Origin: Streptomyces avermitilis MA-4680 = NBRC 14893
GTDB taxonomy: Bacteria; Actinomycetota; Actinomycetes; Streptomycetales; Streptomycetaceae
Length of the DNA stretch: 64,000 bases
Direction of reading: 5' to 3'
Assembly (NCBI RefSeq): GCF_000009765.2
Contig: NC_003155.5
Location: forward strand, 7,688,001-7,752,000
The notes beneath the pieces were generated by a model. The model saw only the letters and a list, made by a program, of their open reading frames with translations. It had not been told where the DNA came from and searched no databases. The translations under genes were made by a program, and so were the position numbers. This document shows, in pieces, positions 27,780 through 36,254 of this stretch. The first letter of the stretch is position 1, and every line of letters starts with the position of its first letter.

Positions 27780-28757
27780 TCACCCCTGCGAGGCCGGCTC
27801 CACGTCCCGCAGCAGCTGGCCGAACGCCGCCTCGTCGATCACCGGTGTCCCGTACTGCCGCGCCTTGGCCGTCTTGGACGTACCCGAGCCGGGGTCGTTG
27901 GTGACGAGCAGGCTGGTGAGCCGGGACAGGCTCGTCGCCACATGCAGGCCCGCCTCGACGGCGCGGTCCTCGAGGAGCTCGCGGTCGACCGAGGTGTCCC
28001 CGGAGAACGCCACCCGCATGCCTTGCTTGAGCGGTTTGCCCTCTTCGTAGCGACCCGGGTTGGGATAGGGGCATACGGGGCGTTTGCGGGAGGGGCGCCA
28101 ACTGCCGGACGGATAGCCGCCGGAGGGCTGCCGGCCGATCCGCGGGGTGGCGTTCCACTCGGTGAGCGGCAGGCACTCCAGCAGCGGCAGCCGGACGCCG
28201 TCCCGCGCCGCCGCGTGCAGACTCGGCCGGAACGCCTCGGCCAGCACGCGCGCGTCGTCCAGGGCGTGGTGGGCCCGCTGCTGTACGACGCCGAAGTGCG
28301 CGGCCAGCGACTCCAGCTTGTGGTTGGGCAGCGGCAGGCCCAGCTCCTTGGAGAGCGCGATGGTGCACAGCCGCTGCCGCACCGGCGCCTGGCTCTTCGC
28401 GCGCGCGTACTCCCGGGCGATCATCGACCAGTCGAAGACCGCGTTGTGCGCGACGAGCACGCGGTCGGCGAGCCGGGACGCGAACTCCGCCGCGATGTCC
28501 TCGAAGAGCGGTGCCCCTTCGAGGACATCGCTCGTCAGCCCGTGGATCCACACCGGGCCCGGGTCCCGCTCCGGGTTGACCATCGTGTACCAGTGGTCCT
28601 CGACCTCGCCGCGCGCGTCCAGCCGGTAGACGGCGGCCGAGATGATCCGGTCGTCCCGGGCCAGGCCGGTGGTCTCCACGTCGACGACCGCGTACCCCTG
28701 TGGATACGCGGCCGGCCAGGGGGCTGGGGTCGCTGCGGTCGTACGGTCTTCGAGCAT
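27780..28757 (-). CDS. DnaQ-like 3'-5' exonuclease with C-terminal BRCT domain
   Basis: A 325-residue protein. The exonuclease domain shows Exo I VVDVETTGLA, Exo II LVAHNAVFDWSM and Exo III RAHHALDDARVLAEAF, as in the epsilon subunit of DNA polymerase III. Residues about 235-320 form a BRCT domain (MRVAFSGDTSVDRELLEDRA .. LLVTNDPGSGTSKTAKARQYGTPVIDEAAF). The arrangement resembles actinobacterial DnaQ-BRCT proteins of uncertain repair role. ATG 28757 is preferred over an in-frame TTG at 28763; a TATCCT element eight bases upstream suggests a very short leader. Confidence 0.92.
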   Translation of the reverse strand: MLEDRTTAATPAPWPAAYPQGYAVVDVETTGLARDDRIISAAVYRLDARGEVEDHWYTMVNPERDPGPVWIHGLTSDVLEGAPLFEDIAAEFASRLADRVLVAHNAVFDWSMIAREYARAKSQAPVRQRLCTIALSKELGLPLPNHKLESLAAHFGVVQQRAHHALDDARVLAEAFRPSLHAAARDGVRLPLLECLPLTEWNATPRIGRQPSGGYPSGSWRPSRKRPVCPYPNPGRYEEGKPLKQGMRVAFSGDTSVDRELLEDRAVEAGLHVATSLSRLTSLLVTNDPGSGTSKTAKARQYGTPVIDEAAFGQLLRDVEPASQG

Positions 28758-28811
28758 GGTCAATGAGGATAAGGGCCGCCACTGACAGCTCTGTCCCCGG
28801 ACTCCGCCCTC

Positions 28812-29462
28812 TCAGGACGGGCCCGGGCCGCGGGCGGTCTCAGGCGCCGCCTCCAACAGCCCGGCGACCAGGGCCTTCACGGATGCCGTGAACACCTTCT
28901 CCGGATCGACGGGCCAGGCGAGTGTTCGTGCGAGCGCCGGGTCCCCGTCCGCCGTACGTGCCCCCCACAGCTCCTGCTCGCCGGGGCGCTGCGCCGGGGC
29001 ACGCTCGCGGTTGCGCTCGACCAGGACGTGCCCGACGACCAGGAACTGCACGGCCCGTACGACCTCGGCGGCCCGCGCGCCGCGCAGTCCCGCCGCGTGC
29101 GCCTCACGCACCAGCGCCTGCTGTGCGGGCAGGAACATGCGTTCTGTCAGACCGCGTTCGTGCACCATCGCGACGAGATGTGGATGGTCGCGCAACTGCC
29201 GGCGCAGGGCGCGGGCGACGGAGGCGATGCGGCGCGCGGGCGTGCGCCCCACCGGGCGGATCTCGCCGAGATCGGCGACGGTCCGCTCGACCAGCGCGTC
29301 GAGCAGGGACTCGCGGTTGCCGACATGCCAGTAGATCGAGGTGACCGCGGTGCCCAGCTCGGCGGCGAGCCCCCGCATCGTCAGCGCCGCCGGGCCGTGC
29401 CGCTTCACCAGATCCGCCGCGGAGTCCAGGACCTCGTCGCGGGTGAGTGCCGGTCTCGCCAT
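28812..29462 (-). CDS. TetR family transcriptional regulator of the amidohydrolase operon
   Basis: A 216-residue protein with a TetR N-terminal helix-turn-helix (residues about 5-50: TRDEVLDSAADLVKRHGPAALTMRGLAAELGTAVTSIYWHVGNRESLLDALV) and a TetR_C-like C-terminal domain for ligand binding. It is divergent from the decarboxylase-SDR-amidohydrolase operon, with a perfect palindrome between them, so it most likely represses that operon and itself until a pathway compound binds. ATG 29462 is preceded by GGGGGCGGG; ATG 29477 is an alternative start. Confidence 0.9.
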   Translation of the reverse strand: MARPALTRDEVLDSAADLVKRHGPAALTMRGLAAELGTAVTSIYWHVGNRESLLDALVERTVADLGEIRPVGRTPARRIASVARALRRQLRDHPHLVAMVHERGLTERMFLPAQQALVREAHAAGLRGARAAEVVRAVQFLVVGHVLVERNRERAPAQRPGEQELWGARTADGDPALARTLAWPVDPEKVFTASVKALVAGLLEAAPETARGPGPS

Positions 29463-29512
29463 CCCGCCCCCGTCCATGTTCGTGCACACGTATTTACCCG
29501 GCACGAGGTCTG

Positions 29513-29529
29513 CTGTAACTGTGTTACAG
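29513..29529. promoter_or_regulatory. Putative TetR operator (perfect 17-bp palindrome)
   Basis: CTGTAACTGTGTTACAG: 7-base arms CTGTAAC/GTTACAG with a TGT centre, in the 99-base gap between the divergent TetR and decarboxylase genes. It is AT-richer than its surroundings. It overlaps the probable forward -10 region and lies just upstream of a TAAATA element for the tetR direction, so one dimer could shut off both promoters. Confidence 0.7.
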
Positions 29530-29561
29530 GTGACGGCCCATCAGAAGAAGGGCGGTACGAC

Positions 29562-30359
29562 ATGGCACGAGTGCGCTATGGCGCGCGGACCGACGCGGAG
29601 ATCGCGGCCGCGCGCTCCGCGAGCTCCCGGCTCCCCGACATCTGGTCCACCGGTGTGGTGGCCGTCTGGGAGACCGACCCGGACGCGGTCGCGGCGGTGC
29701 TGCCGCCCCCGCTCAAACCCACCGGGCGGCCCCTGGCCCGGGTCAACATCAGCAAGGTCGACCTGCCCGGATACCGGCTGGGCGCGGGCTCGTTCGCGGT
29801 CGCCGCCGCGCACGACGGCGTCGAGGGCTGGTACCCGCTCGTCATGCCGATGACCCATGAGCGGGCCCTCATCGGCGGCCGTGAGGTGTTCGGGGAGCCG
29901 AAGAAGCTGGGCGAGGTCACGGTCGAACGGGACGGCCTCGTCGTACGCGCGGCGCTGGCCCGGCACGGCATCGCGTTCGTGGAGGTGCGCGGAGCGGTCA
30001 GCGGTGATCTGCCGCTTCCGGAGCCCGTCCGGAAGACCGACTTCTACTTCAAGTTCCTGCCCTCGGTGGACGGTCCGGGTTTCGACACCGCCCCGGTCCT
30101 GGTGCACTGCCTGCGCAACGAGAAGGTGCGCAGGCTGGAGCGGATCACCGGTGACGTCGTCCTGCGCGAGTCGATGTACGACCCGGTCGCCGACCTGCCC
30201 GTACGCCGGCTCGTCGAGATCACCATCGGTGAGAAGACCACCGACCAGAAGGGCAAGGTCGTCGAACAGGTCAGTGCCCAGGCCCTGTTGCCGTACATCC
30301 ACCAGCGCTACGACGATCCGCAGCAGTTGCTCGACGGTCCGCCGCAGGGGAGTGTCTGA
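29562..30359 (+). CDS. Acetoacetate decarboxylase family protein
   Basis: A 265-residue protein with the ADC fold: the loop GGREVFGEPKKLGEVTV carries the Lys pair where the Schiff-base lysine lies, and PPPLKPTGRPLARVNISKVD forms the opening strands. ADC-like proteins decarboxylate beta-keto acids or catalyse aldol/dehydratase reactions; here the substrate is unknown. It is the first gene after the TetR operator, with AGAAGAAGGG before the ATG at 29562. Its TGA overlaps the next ATG by one base. Confidence 0.88.
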   Translation: MARVRYGARTDAEIAAARSASSRLPDIWSTGVVAVWETDPDAVAAVLPPPLKPTGRPLARVNISKVDLPGYRLGAGSFAVAAAHDGVEGWYPLVMPMTHERALIGGREVFGEPKKLGEVTVERDGLVVRAALARHGIAFVEVRGAVSGDLPLPEPVRKTDFYFKFLPSVDGPGFDTAPVLVHCLRNEKVRRLERITGDVVLRESMYDPVADLPVRRLVEITIGEKTTDQKGKVVEQVSAQALLPYIHQRYDDPQQLLDGPPQGSV

Positions 30360-31243
30360 TGGATCTCCGGGCGGGACAGGTCGCCGTCGTCACCGGCGCG
30401 GCGAGCGGCATCGGGCTCGCGATGGCACGGCGGTTCGCGGCCGAGGGACTGAAGGTGGTCCTCGCGGATGTCGAGGAGGGGGCCCTGGAGAAGGCCGCTT
30501 CCGCGCTGCGGGAGGACGGGGCCGAGGTGCACGCGCGCGTGGTCGACGTCGGGGAGCGTGATCAGGTCGAGGCGCTGGCGGCCGGGACGTGGGAGAGGTT
30601 CGGCGCCGTGCACGTGCTGTGCAACAACGCGGGCGTCGGCTCCGGAGCCGAGGGCCGGATGTGGGAGCACGACCCGAACGACTGGAAGTGGGCCTTCGCG
30701 GTCAACGTGTGGGGCGTCTTCCACGGCGTCCAGGCCTTCGTGCCCCGGATGATCGCGGGGGGTGAGCCCGGCCATGTGGTCAACACCTCGTCGGGGGACG
30801 GCGGCATCGCGCCCCTGCCCACCGCCTCCGTGTACGCCGTCACCAAGGCGGCCGTCGTGACGATGACGGAGTCCCTGTACGCGCACTTGAGGGCGGAGCA
30901 CGCGCGCGTGGGCGCCTCCGTGCTGTTCCCGGGGCCGCACATGCTCCGTACCGGCCTGTGGGAGTCGCACCGCAACCGGCCCTCGCGCTACGCGAAGCAC
31001 AAGCCGAGGAAGACCCCCTACCGCAGCCTCGACCAGTGGGAGGCCGCGATGCGGGAGGCGGGCCGGGAAGTGCGCTTCACGCCGGTCGAGGAGGTCGCCG
31101 AGCTGGTGGTGGACGGCATCCGGGCGGACCGCTTCTGGCTGCTGCCCGAGAGCGAGCACAGCGACCGGCAGATCAGGGCGAGGTCGCGGTCGATGCTCGA
31201 GCGGACCGACCCGTCGTACTTGGAAAGCTTCATCCTCGACTGA
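30359..31243 (+). CDS. SDR family NAD(P)-dependent oxidoreductase
   Basis: A 294-residue Rossmann-fold enzyme with a complete active site: TGAASGIG (13-20), CNNAGVG, the catalytic Ser in SSGDGG and YAVTK with Tyr and Lys. The C-terminus is about 40 residues longer than the minimal family. It is translationally coupled to the decarboxylase (TGATG) and followed by two amidohydrolases, so it probably oxidises or reduces a pathway alcohol/ketone. Confidence 0.9.
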   Translation: MDLRAGQVAVVTGAASGIGLAMARRFAAEGLKVVLADVEEGALEKAASALREDGAEVHARVVDVGERDQVEALAAGTWERFGAVHVLCNNAGVGSGAEGRMWEHDPNDWKWAFAVNVWGVFHGVQAFVPRMIAGGEPGHVVNTSSGDGGIAPLPTASVYAVTKAAVVTMTESLYAHLRAEHARVGASVLFPGPHMLRTGLWESHRNRPSRYAKHKPRKTPYRSLDQWEAAMREAGREVRFTPVEEVAELVVDGIRADRFWLLPESEHSDRQIRARSRSMLERTDPSYLESFILD

Positions 31244-31250
31244 GGAGACC

Positions 31251-32567
31251 GTGGTGACCGACAAGGACGCGACCGGCAGGGACGTGACGGACCAGGATCC
31301 CTACCTGATCATCTCCTCCGACTGCCACGCCGGGCTGCCCACCGAGGAGTACCGGCCCTACCTGGACTCCCGTTTCCACCGGGACTTCGACGAATTCCTC
31401 GCCGGGCGCGACCGGCGCCGCGAGGAGATGACGCGGCTCGGCATCCGCAACGAGGCGTTCGCGGACAAGTGGTTCCAGGACAACGAGGAGGGCCTGCGCG
31501 GCGGCTGGGACACCGCCCAGCGTCTCAAGGAGCTGGACGGCGACGGGGTGGCCGCCGAGGTCGTCTTCCCGGACGCCGACGCCGTGGACAGCCGGACCGC
31601 CGCCCCCTTCGGCGTGGGCCTCGGCCTCTCCGGCGACCAGGATCCGGAGCTGGGCATGGCGGGCGCGCAGGCGCACAACCGCTGGCTCGCGGACTTCGTC
31701 TCCGGACACCCCGAACGGCACTGCGGGGTGGCCCTGTTGCCCGTCACGGCCGAGCCCGGCCGCGTGGTCGCGGAGGTGTACCGGGCCAAGGAGTCGGGCC
31801 TCGGCGCGCTGATGATCCCCTCCATGTGGGTCGACAAGGAGCCCTACCACGACCGCCGTTACGACCCGGTGTGGACCGCGGCGGCCGAGTGCGGCATGCC
31901 GGTCCTCACGCACTCGGGGGCGGCGCCCCGGCACGAGTACGGCGACCATCTGGGCATCTATGTGAGCGAGGTGACCTGGTGGCCGGCCCGGCCGCTCTGG
32001 TTCCTGCTGTGGTCGGGCGTCTTCGAGCGGCACCCGGGGCTGCGGTTCGGCGTGGCGGAGTCGGGCTGCTGGTGGCTCCCCAATCTCCTCTGGTTCATGG
32101 ACCGCCTCTACCTCGGCGCGCACGGCGGCAAGAAGCTGTCGCCCTTCGCCGAACTGACGCGCCCGCCACACGCGTACCTGGACCGGCAGGTCTTCATCTG
32201 CGCGACGAACACCAAGCGCCGCGAACTGGCCCAGCGGTACGAGATCGGCGTCGACAACATCCTCTGGGGCAGCGATTTCCCGCACCCCGAGGGCACCTGG
32301 CCCGACACGCGCGCGTGGCTGTCGAAAACCTTCCATGACATCCCGGTCGGGGAGACGCGCCGGATGCTCGGCCTGGCGGCCGCGGAGGTCTTCGGCTTCG
32401 ACGTCGAGAAGCTGGCCCCCCTCGCCCGGCGGATCGGGCCGACCCCGGCCGACCTCGGCCAGTCCGACGACCGGGCGGCCGTCGAGGCGTCCTGGGCGCG
32501 CTCGCGCGAGGTGGGCCGCCACTGGCTGACCGGCCACGACTTCCCGGCCCTGGGGACGACCCCATGA
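31251..32567 (+). CDS. Amidohydrolase family 2 protein, copy 1 (LigJ/ACMSD-like)
   Basis: A 438-residue metal-dependent TIM-barrel hydrolase or decarboxylase. The N-terminal metal site reads ISSDCHAG (Asp-x-His replaces the usual His-x-His), a middle His lies in LTHSGAAP, and the C-terminal Asp is in ILWGSDFPHPEGTWP. The family includes gamma-resorcylate and ACMS decarboxylases and related hydratases. GTG 31251 is used; GTG 31254 has better spacing from GAGGA and is an equal alternative. It is followed by a paralogue with a 4-base overlap. Confidence 0.85.
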   Translation: MVTDKDATGRDVTDQDPYLIISSDCHAGLPTEEYRPYLDSRFHRDFDEFLAGRDRRREEMTRLGIRNEAFADKWFQDNEEGLRGGWDTAQRLKELDGDGVAAEVVFPDADAVDSRTAAPFGVGLGLSGDQDPELGMAGAQAHNRWLADFVSGHPERHCGVALLPVTAEPGRVVAEVYRAKESGLGALMIPSMWVDKEPYHDRRYDPVWTAAAECGMPVLTHSGAAPRHEYGDHLGIYVSEVTWWPARPLWFLLWSGVFERHPGLRFGVAESGCWWLPNLLWFMDRLYLGAHGGKKLSPFAELTRPPHAYLDRQVFICATNTKRRELAQRYEIGVDNILWGSDFPHPEGTWPDTRAWLSKTFHDIPVGETRRMLGLAAAEVFGFDVEKLAPLARRIGPTPADLGQSDDRAAVEASWARSREVGRHWLTGHDFPALGTTP

Positions 32568-33793
32568 CCGACGACCGGTACACGGTGATCTCCGCCGACT
32601 GCCACGCGGGCGCCGATCTCCTCGACTACAGGCCGTACTTGGCGAAGCGGCACCACGACGCGTTCGACGCGTGGGCGGCCACCTACGTCAATCCGTACGA
32701 GGACCTGCTCGCCGACACCGCGGACCGGAACTGGAACTCCGAGCGGCGCCTGGCGGAGCTGGCGGCGGACGGGATCGTCGCGGAGGTGGTGTTCCCGAAC
32801 ACGATCCCGCCGTTCTTCCCGTCGGCGTCGCTGATGGCGCCCGCGCCGACGGCGGCGGAGTTCGAGCAGCGGTGGGCCGGCCTGCGGGCCCACAACCGCT
32901 GGCTGGCGGACTTCTGCGCGGCGGCACCCGGCCGCCGGGCGGGCGTCTTCCAGATCCTCCTGAACGACGTGGAGGAGGCGGTGAAGGAGATCAGCTGGGC
33001 GGCCGGCGCGGGCCTGCGGGGCGGCCTCCTGCTCCCCGGCACCCCACCGGGCTCGGGCCTGCCGGAGCTGTACTCGAAAGCGTACGACCCGATCTGGGCG
33101 GTGTGCGAGGAGCTGGACGTGCCCGTGAACCACCACGCGGGCTCGGCGTCCCCGCCGCTGGGCGACGAACCGGCCGCGCGGGCGGTCTTCATGGTGGAGA
33201 CGACGTGGTTCTCGCACCGGGCGCTGTGGCACCTGGTGTTCGGCGGAGCGTTCCGCCGTCACCCGGGCCTGCGGCTGGTGCTCACGGAACAGGGTTCGGG
33301 CTGGATCCCCGGGGTCCTGGACATGCTGGACTACTACCACGGCCGTCTGGTCGCGGCCGGCCCGAAGTCGGCGACGGCGGAGGCCAAGTTCGGCGCCGGC
33401 CTGGACCGGGCCATGGGCAAGGGGCCGTCGGAGGTCTGGCGGGACAACTGTTTCGTCGGCGCGAGCTTCATGCGCCCGCACGAGGTGCCGCTGCGGGACC
33501 GCATCGGCCTCGACAAGATCATGTGGGGCAGCGACTACCCGCACGACGAGGGGACGTACCCGTACTCGCGCGAAGGCCTGCGGATCGCCTACGCGGGGCT
33601 GCCGCGCACGGAGATCGCGGCGATGGCCGGCGGCAACGCGGCACGGGTGTACGGCTTCGACCTCTCCCTGCTCGACCCGATCGCGGCGAAGGTGGGACCG
33701 ACGGTGGCGGAGCTGGCGCGGCCGCTGGAAGAGCCACCGGCGGACGCGACGAGTCCCGTCTTCGCGCGGGGAGGGTCGGTACGCGTCTGGTGA
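32564..33793 (+). CDS. Amidohydrolase family 2 protein, copy 2
   Basis: A 409-residue paralogue of the preceding gene. It shares the opening ISADCHAG, the motif HNRWLADFC, NHHAGSASPP in place of HSGAAP, FSHRALWHLVFGGAFRRHPGL, and WGSDYPHDEGTYPY near the end. The ATG overlaps the first copy's stop (ATGA), so both are made together and may form a hetero-oligomer or act on consecutive intermediates. Identity between the copies looks moderate, so the duplication is old. Confidence 0.85.
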   Translation: MTDDRYTVISADCHAGADLLDYRPYLAKRHHDAFDAWAATYVNPYEDLLADTADRNWNSERRLAELAADGIVAEVVFPNTIPPFFPSASLMAPAPTAAEFEQRWAGLRAHNRWLADFCAAAPGRRAGVFQILLNDVEEAVKEISWAAGAGLRGGLLLPGTPPGSGLPELYSKAYDPIWAVCEELDVPVNHHAGSASPPLGDEPAARAVFMVETTWFSHRALWHLVFGGAFRRHPGLRLVLTEQGSGWIPGVLDMLDYYHGRLVAAGPKSATAEAKFGAGLDRAMGKGPSEVWRDNCFVGASFMRPHEVPLRDRIGLDKIMWGSDYPHDEGTYPYSREGLRIAYAGLPRTEIAAMAGGNAARVYGFDLSLLDPIAAKVGPTVAELARPLEEPPADATSPVFARGGSVRVW

Positions 33794-33817
33794 CACCGTG
33801 GGTGGCATCCTCCCCTC

Positions 33818-34528
33818 GTGACGGAACCCACGCACGACGAGGCACACGGGGGCGCGCTCGGCTCCCGCCTGAACTGGCTGCGGGCGGCGGTCCTCGGCGC
33901 GAACGACGGCATCGTCTCCACCGCGGGCCTCGTCGTCGGCGTGGCGGGCGCGACGGGCGCCCGCTCCGCACTGCTGACGGCGGGTCTGGCGGGGCTGCTG
34001 GCCGGTTCGATGTCGATGGCGGCGGGGGAGTACGTGTCCGTCTCCACGCAGCGGGACTCCGAGAAGGCGGCACTGGCGCTGGAGAAACGGGAACTGACGG
34101 AGCAGCCCGAGGCGGAGCTGGAGGAGCTGACGGAGCTGCTGGAGGAGCGGGGGCTGTCCCGGGACGTGGCGAGGGAGGCGGCGCAGCAGCTGACGGAGCG
34201 GGACGCGCTGCGCGCCCACGCGCGCGTGGAGCTCGGCATCGACCCGGACGAGCTGGCGAACCCGTGGCACGCGGCGTGGGCGAGCTTCCTGGCGTTCACG
34301 GTGGGGGCGCTGCTGCCCCTGCTGGCGATCGTGCTGCCACCGGCCGACTGGCGCCTGCCCGTCACCGTGCTCTCCGTCCTCGCCGCGCTGGTCGTCACCG
34401 GGTGGGTGAGCGCGCGGCTGGGGGCGGCGCGGCCGGGGCGGGCGGTGCTGCGCAACGTGGGCGGCGGCGCGCTGGCGATGGGGGTCACCTATGCGGCGGG
34501 CGCGCTGCTGGGGGCGGCCGGGGTGTGA
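33818..34528 (+). CDS. VIT1/CCC1 family membrane transporter
   Basis: A 236-residue protein with the VIT1/CCC1 pattern: an N-terminal helix pair containing LRAAVLGANDGIVSTAGLVVGVAGA, AGLLAGSMSMAAGEYVSVSTQRD (the metal-binding segment), a charged central helix-rich domain rich in Glu, and three C-terminal helices. The family moves iron or manganese out of the cytosol. GTG 33818 lies 24 bases after the amidohydrolase and has CATCCT-N6 before it, with no ribosome-binding site. It probably has its own promoter. Confidence 0.9.
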   Translation: MTEPTHDEAHGGALGSRLNWLRAAVLGANDGIVSTAGLVVGVAGATGARSALLTAGLAGLLAGSMSMAAGEYVSVSTQRDSEKAALALEKRELTEQPEAELEELTELLEERGLSRDVAREAAQQLTERDALRAHARVELGIDPDELANPWHAAWASFLAFTVGALLPLLAIVLPPADWRLPVTVLSVLAALVVTGWVSARLGAARPGRAVLRNVGGGALAMGVTYAAGALLGAAGV

Positions 34529-34575
34529 GCCGGGGACAGGACGCGTGGGCCGGGAGACCGACCGTGCGCGCCCCC

Positions 34576-34592
34576 TTGGTGGAGATCACCAA
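34576..34592. promoter_or_regulatory. Inverted repeat upstream of the sterol-desaturase-family gene
   Basis: TTGGTG-GAGAT-CACCAA, 6-base arms with a 5-base centre, 80 bases before the next start codon. It could be an operator or the end of the preceding transcript; the evidence is only its symmetry. Confidence 0.3.
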
Positions 34593-34659
34593 GAAGCAAG
34601 CGCATACCGCCGGTAATACTTGTCAGTAACAACGTCTGGCGGCAGCGCGCGGACAGTCC

Positions 34660-34665
34660 TACGGT
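34660..34665 (+). promoter_or_regulatory. -10 element TACGGT of a probable leaderless promoter
   Basis: TACGGT matches TAnnnT exactly and ends six bases before the ATG at 34672; no ribosome-binding site precedes that ATG. Confidence 0.5.
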
Positions 34666-34671
34666 GCACCC

Positions 34672-35541
34672 ATGCCGAACCTGCCCGATGTCGTGCTGTG
34701 GTCGATACCCGCCTTTGTGCTGCTCACCGTGATCGAGATCGTGAGCGTACGGATCCATCCCGAGGAGGACGCGGAAGGGTACGAGACGAAGGACGCGGCG
34801 ACGAGCGTCGGCATGGGCCTCGGCAGTCTCGTCTTCGACCTCCTGTGGAAGATCCCGATCGTCGCGGTCTACACGGCGATCTACGAACTCACGCCCCTGC
34901 GCGTCCCCGTCCTGTGGTGGACCGTCCCGCTGATGCTGCTCGCGCAGGACTTCTTCTACTACTGGTCCCACCGCGGCCACCACGTCATCCGCATCCTCTG
35001 GGCCTGCCACGTCGTCCACCACTCCAGCCGGAAGTTCAACCTCACCACCGCCCTGCGCCAGCCCTGGACCTCGCTCACCGTCTGGCCCTTCTACGTTCCG
35101 CTCATCGCCCTCGGCGTCCATCCGGCCGCGCTCGCGTTCTGTTCCTCCGTGAACCTCGTGTACCAGTTCTGGATCCACACCGAGCGCATCGACAAGCTGC
35201 CCCGGGCGTTCGAGTTCGTCTTCAACACGCCCTCGCACCACCGGGTGCACCACGCCTCCCAAGGCGGGTACCTCGACCGCAACTTCGGCGGGATCCTCAT
35301 CGTCTGGGACCGGATCTTCGGCTCCTTCGTCCCCGAGACCGAGCGGCCCGTCTACGGACTCACCAAGAACATCGCCACCTACAACCCCCTGCGCGTCGCC
35401 ACCCATGAGTACGTCGCCATCGCCAAGGACCTGCGGGCGGCGCGCGGTTGGCGTGAGCGGGCGGGCAGGGTGTTCCGCGGGCCCGGCTGGCAGCCCGTGC
35501 GGCCGGCGGCTGAGCAGCCGGTCACGGAGCCCGTCGCGTGA
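34672..35541 (+). CDS. Sterol desaturase/fatty acid hydroxylase family membrane protein
   Basis: A 289-residue integral membrane protein with the three histidine boxes of the di-iron family: HRGHH (YYWSHRGHHV), HVVHHSS and HHRVHH (SPSHHRVHHAS written as TPSHHRVHHAS). At least three hydrophobic helices precede and separate the boxes. Members hydroxylate or desaturate sterols, carotenoids or lipids; substrate unknown, perhaps an ether or membrane lipid since the next gene is a lysoplasmalogenase. The ATG follows TACGGT-N6, a leaderless pattern. Confidence 0.9.
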   Translation: MPNLPDVVLWSIPAFVLLTVIEIVSVRIHPEEDAEGYETKDAATSVGMGLGSLVFDLLWKIPIVAVYTAIYELTPLRVPVLWWTVPLMLLAQDFFYYWSHRGHHVIRILWACHVVHHSSRKFNLTTALRQPWTSLTVWPFYVPLIALGVHPAALAFCSSVNLVYQFWIHTERIDKLPRAFEFVFNTPSHHRVHHASQGGYLDRNFGGILIVWDRIFGSFVPETERPVYGLTKNIATYNPLRVATHEYVAIAKDLRAARGWRERAGRVFRGPGWQPVRPAAEQPVTEPVA

Positions 35542-36215
35542 GGCCGGCCGCCGCGCGCGTGCTGCTCGGGGCCTTCGCCTTCGCCGTCGTCGCCGACCTC
35601 GCCTCCCAGGCCCTCGGGTCCGACACCGGACACCTGCTCGCCAAGCCCCTCCTGATGCCGCTGCTCGCCGCCTACGCGGCCGTACGCGGCGGACCCCGCC
35701 TCCTCGTCGTCGCGCTGCTCCTCGGCTGGGCGGGCGACGTCCTCCTGCTGTCCGACGCCGACCCGGCCTTCCTCGCCGGGATGAGTTCCTTCGCCGCCGG
35801 GCACGTCTGCTATCTCGTGCTCTTCGCGCGGCACGGCCGGACGCGCGCGCGTGGCGCCCTGCTCGCCGGCGGTTACGGGCTCGTCCTCGTCACCACCGTC
35901 GCCCTCCTGTGGCCCGGCCTTCCCGCCGGGCTGCGCGTCCCCGTCGTCGGCTACAGCCTGCTGCTGACCGCGATGGCGTACGGGGCCACCCGGCTCGGGC
36001 CCGTCGCAGGGCTCGGCGGTGCCCTCTTCCTGCTCTCCGACACGCTCATCGCCACCGGCGTCGCCGACTGGCCACAGCTCCCACGACCCGACTTCTGGAT
36101 CATGCTCACCTATGCGGCGGGCCAGTATCTGCTGGTCCGCGGCGTGACGGACACCCTCGGCGCGCCAACCGCGCCGGCGGCGGCGTACGGTGAGGTGCGC
36201 TCGACCACCCCCTGA
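35538..36215 (+). CDS. Lysoplasmalogenase (YhhN/TMEM86 family)
   Basis: A 225-residue membrane protein with about seven to eight helices and the family signatures KPLLMPLLAAY, GWAGDVLLL and FLLSDTLIA (paired Asp residues in membrane segments). YhhN/TMEM86 proteins cleave the vinyl-ether bond of lysoplasmalogens. GTG 35538 overlaps the desaturase stop (GTGA), so both work on the same lipid class by inference. Confidence 0.9.
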   Translation: MRPAAARVLLGAFAFAVVADLASQALGSDTGHLLAKPLLMPLLAAYAAVRGGPRLLVVALLLGWAGDVLLLSDADPAFLAGMSSFAAGHVCYLVLFARHGRTRARGALLAGGYGLVLVTTVALLWPGLPAGLRVPVVGYSLLLTAMAYGATRLGPVAGLGGALFLLSDTLIATGVADWPQLPRPDFWIMLTYAAGQYLLVRGVTDTLGAPTAPAAAYGEVRSTTP

Positions 36216-36254
36216 GCGCACGCACCGGAACATCGCACGAGAAGGACCCTCGCC

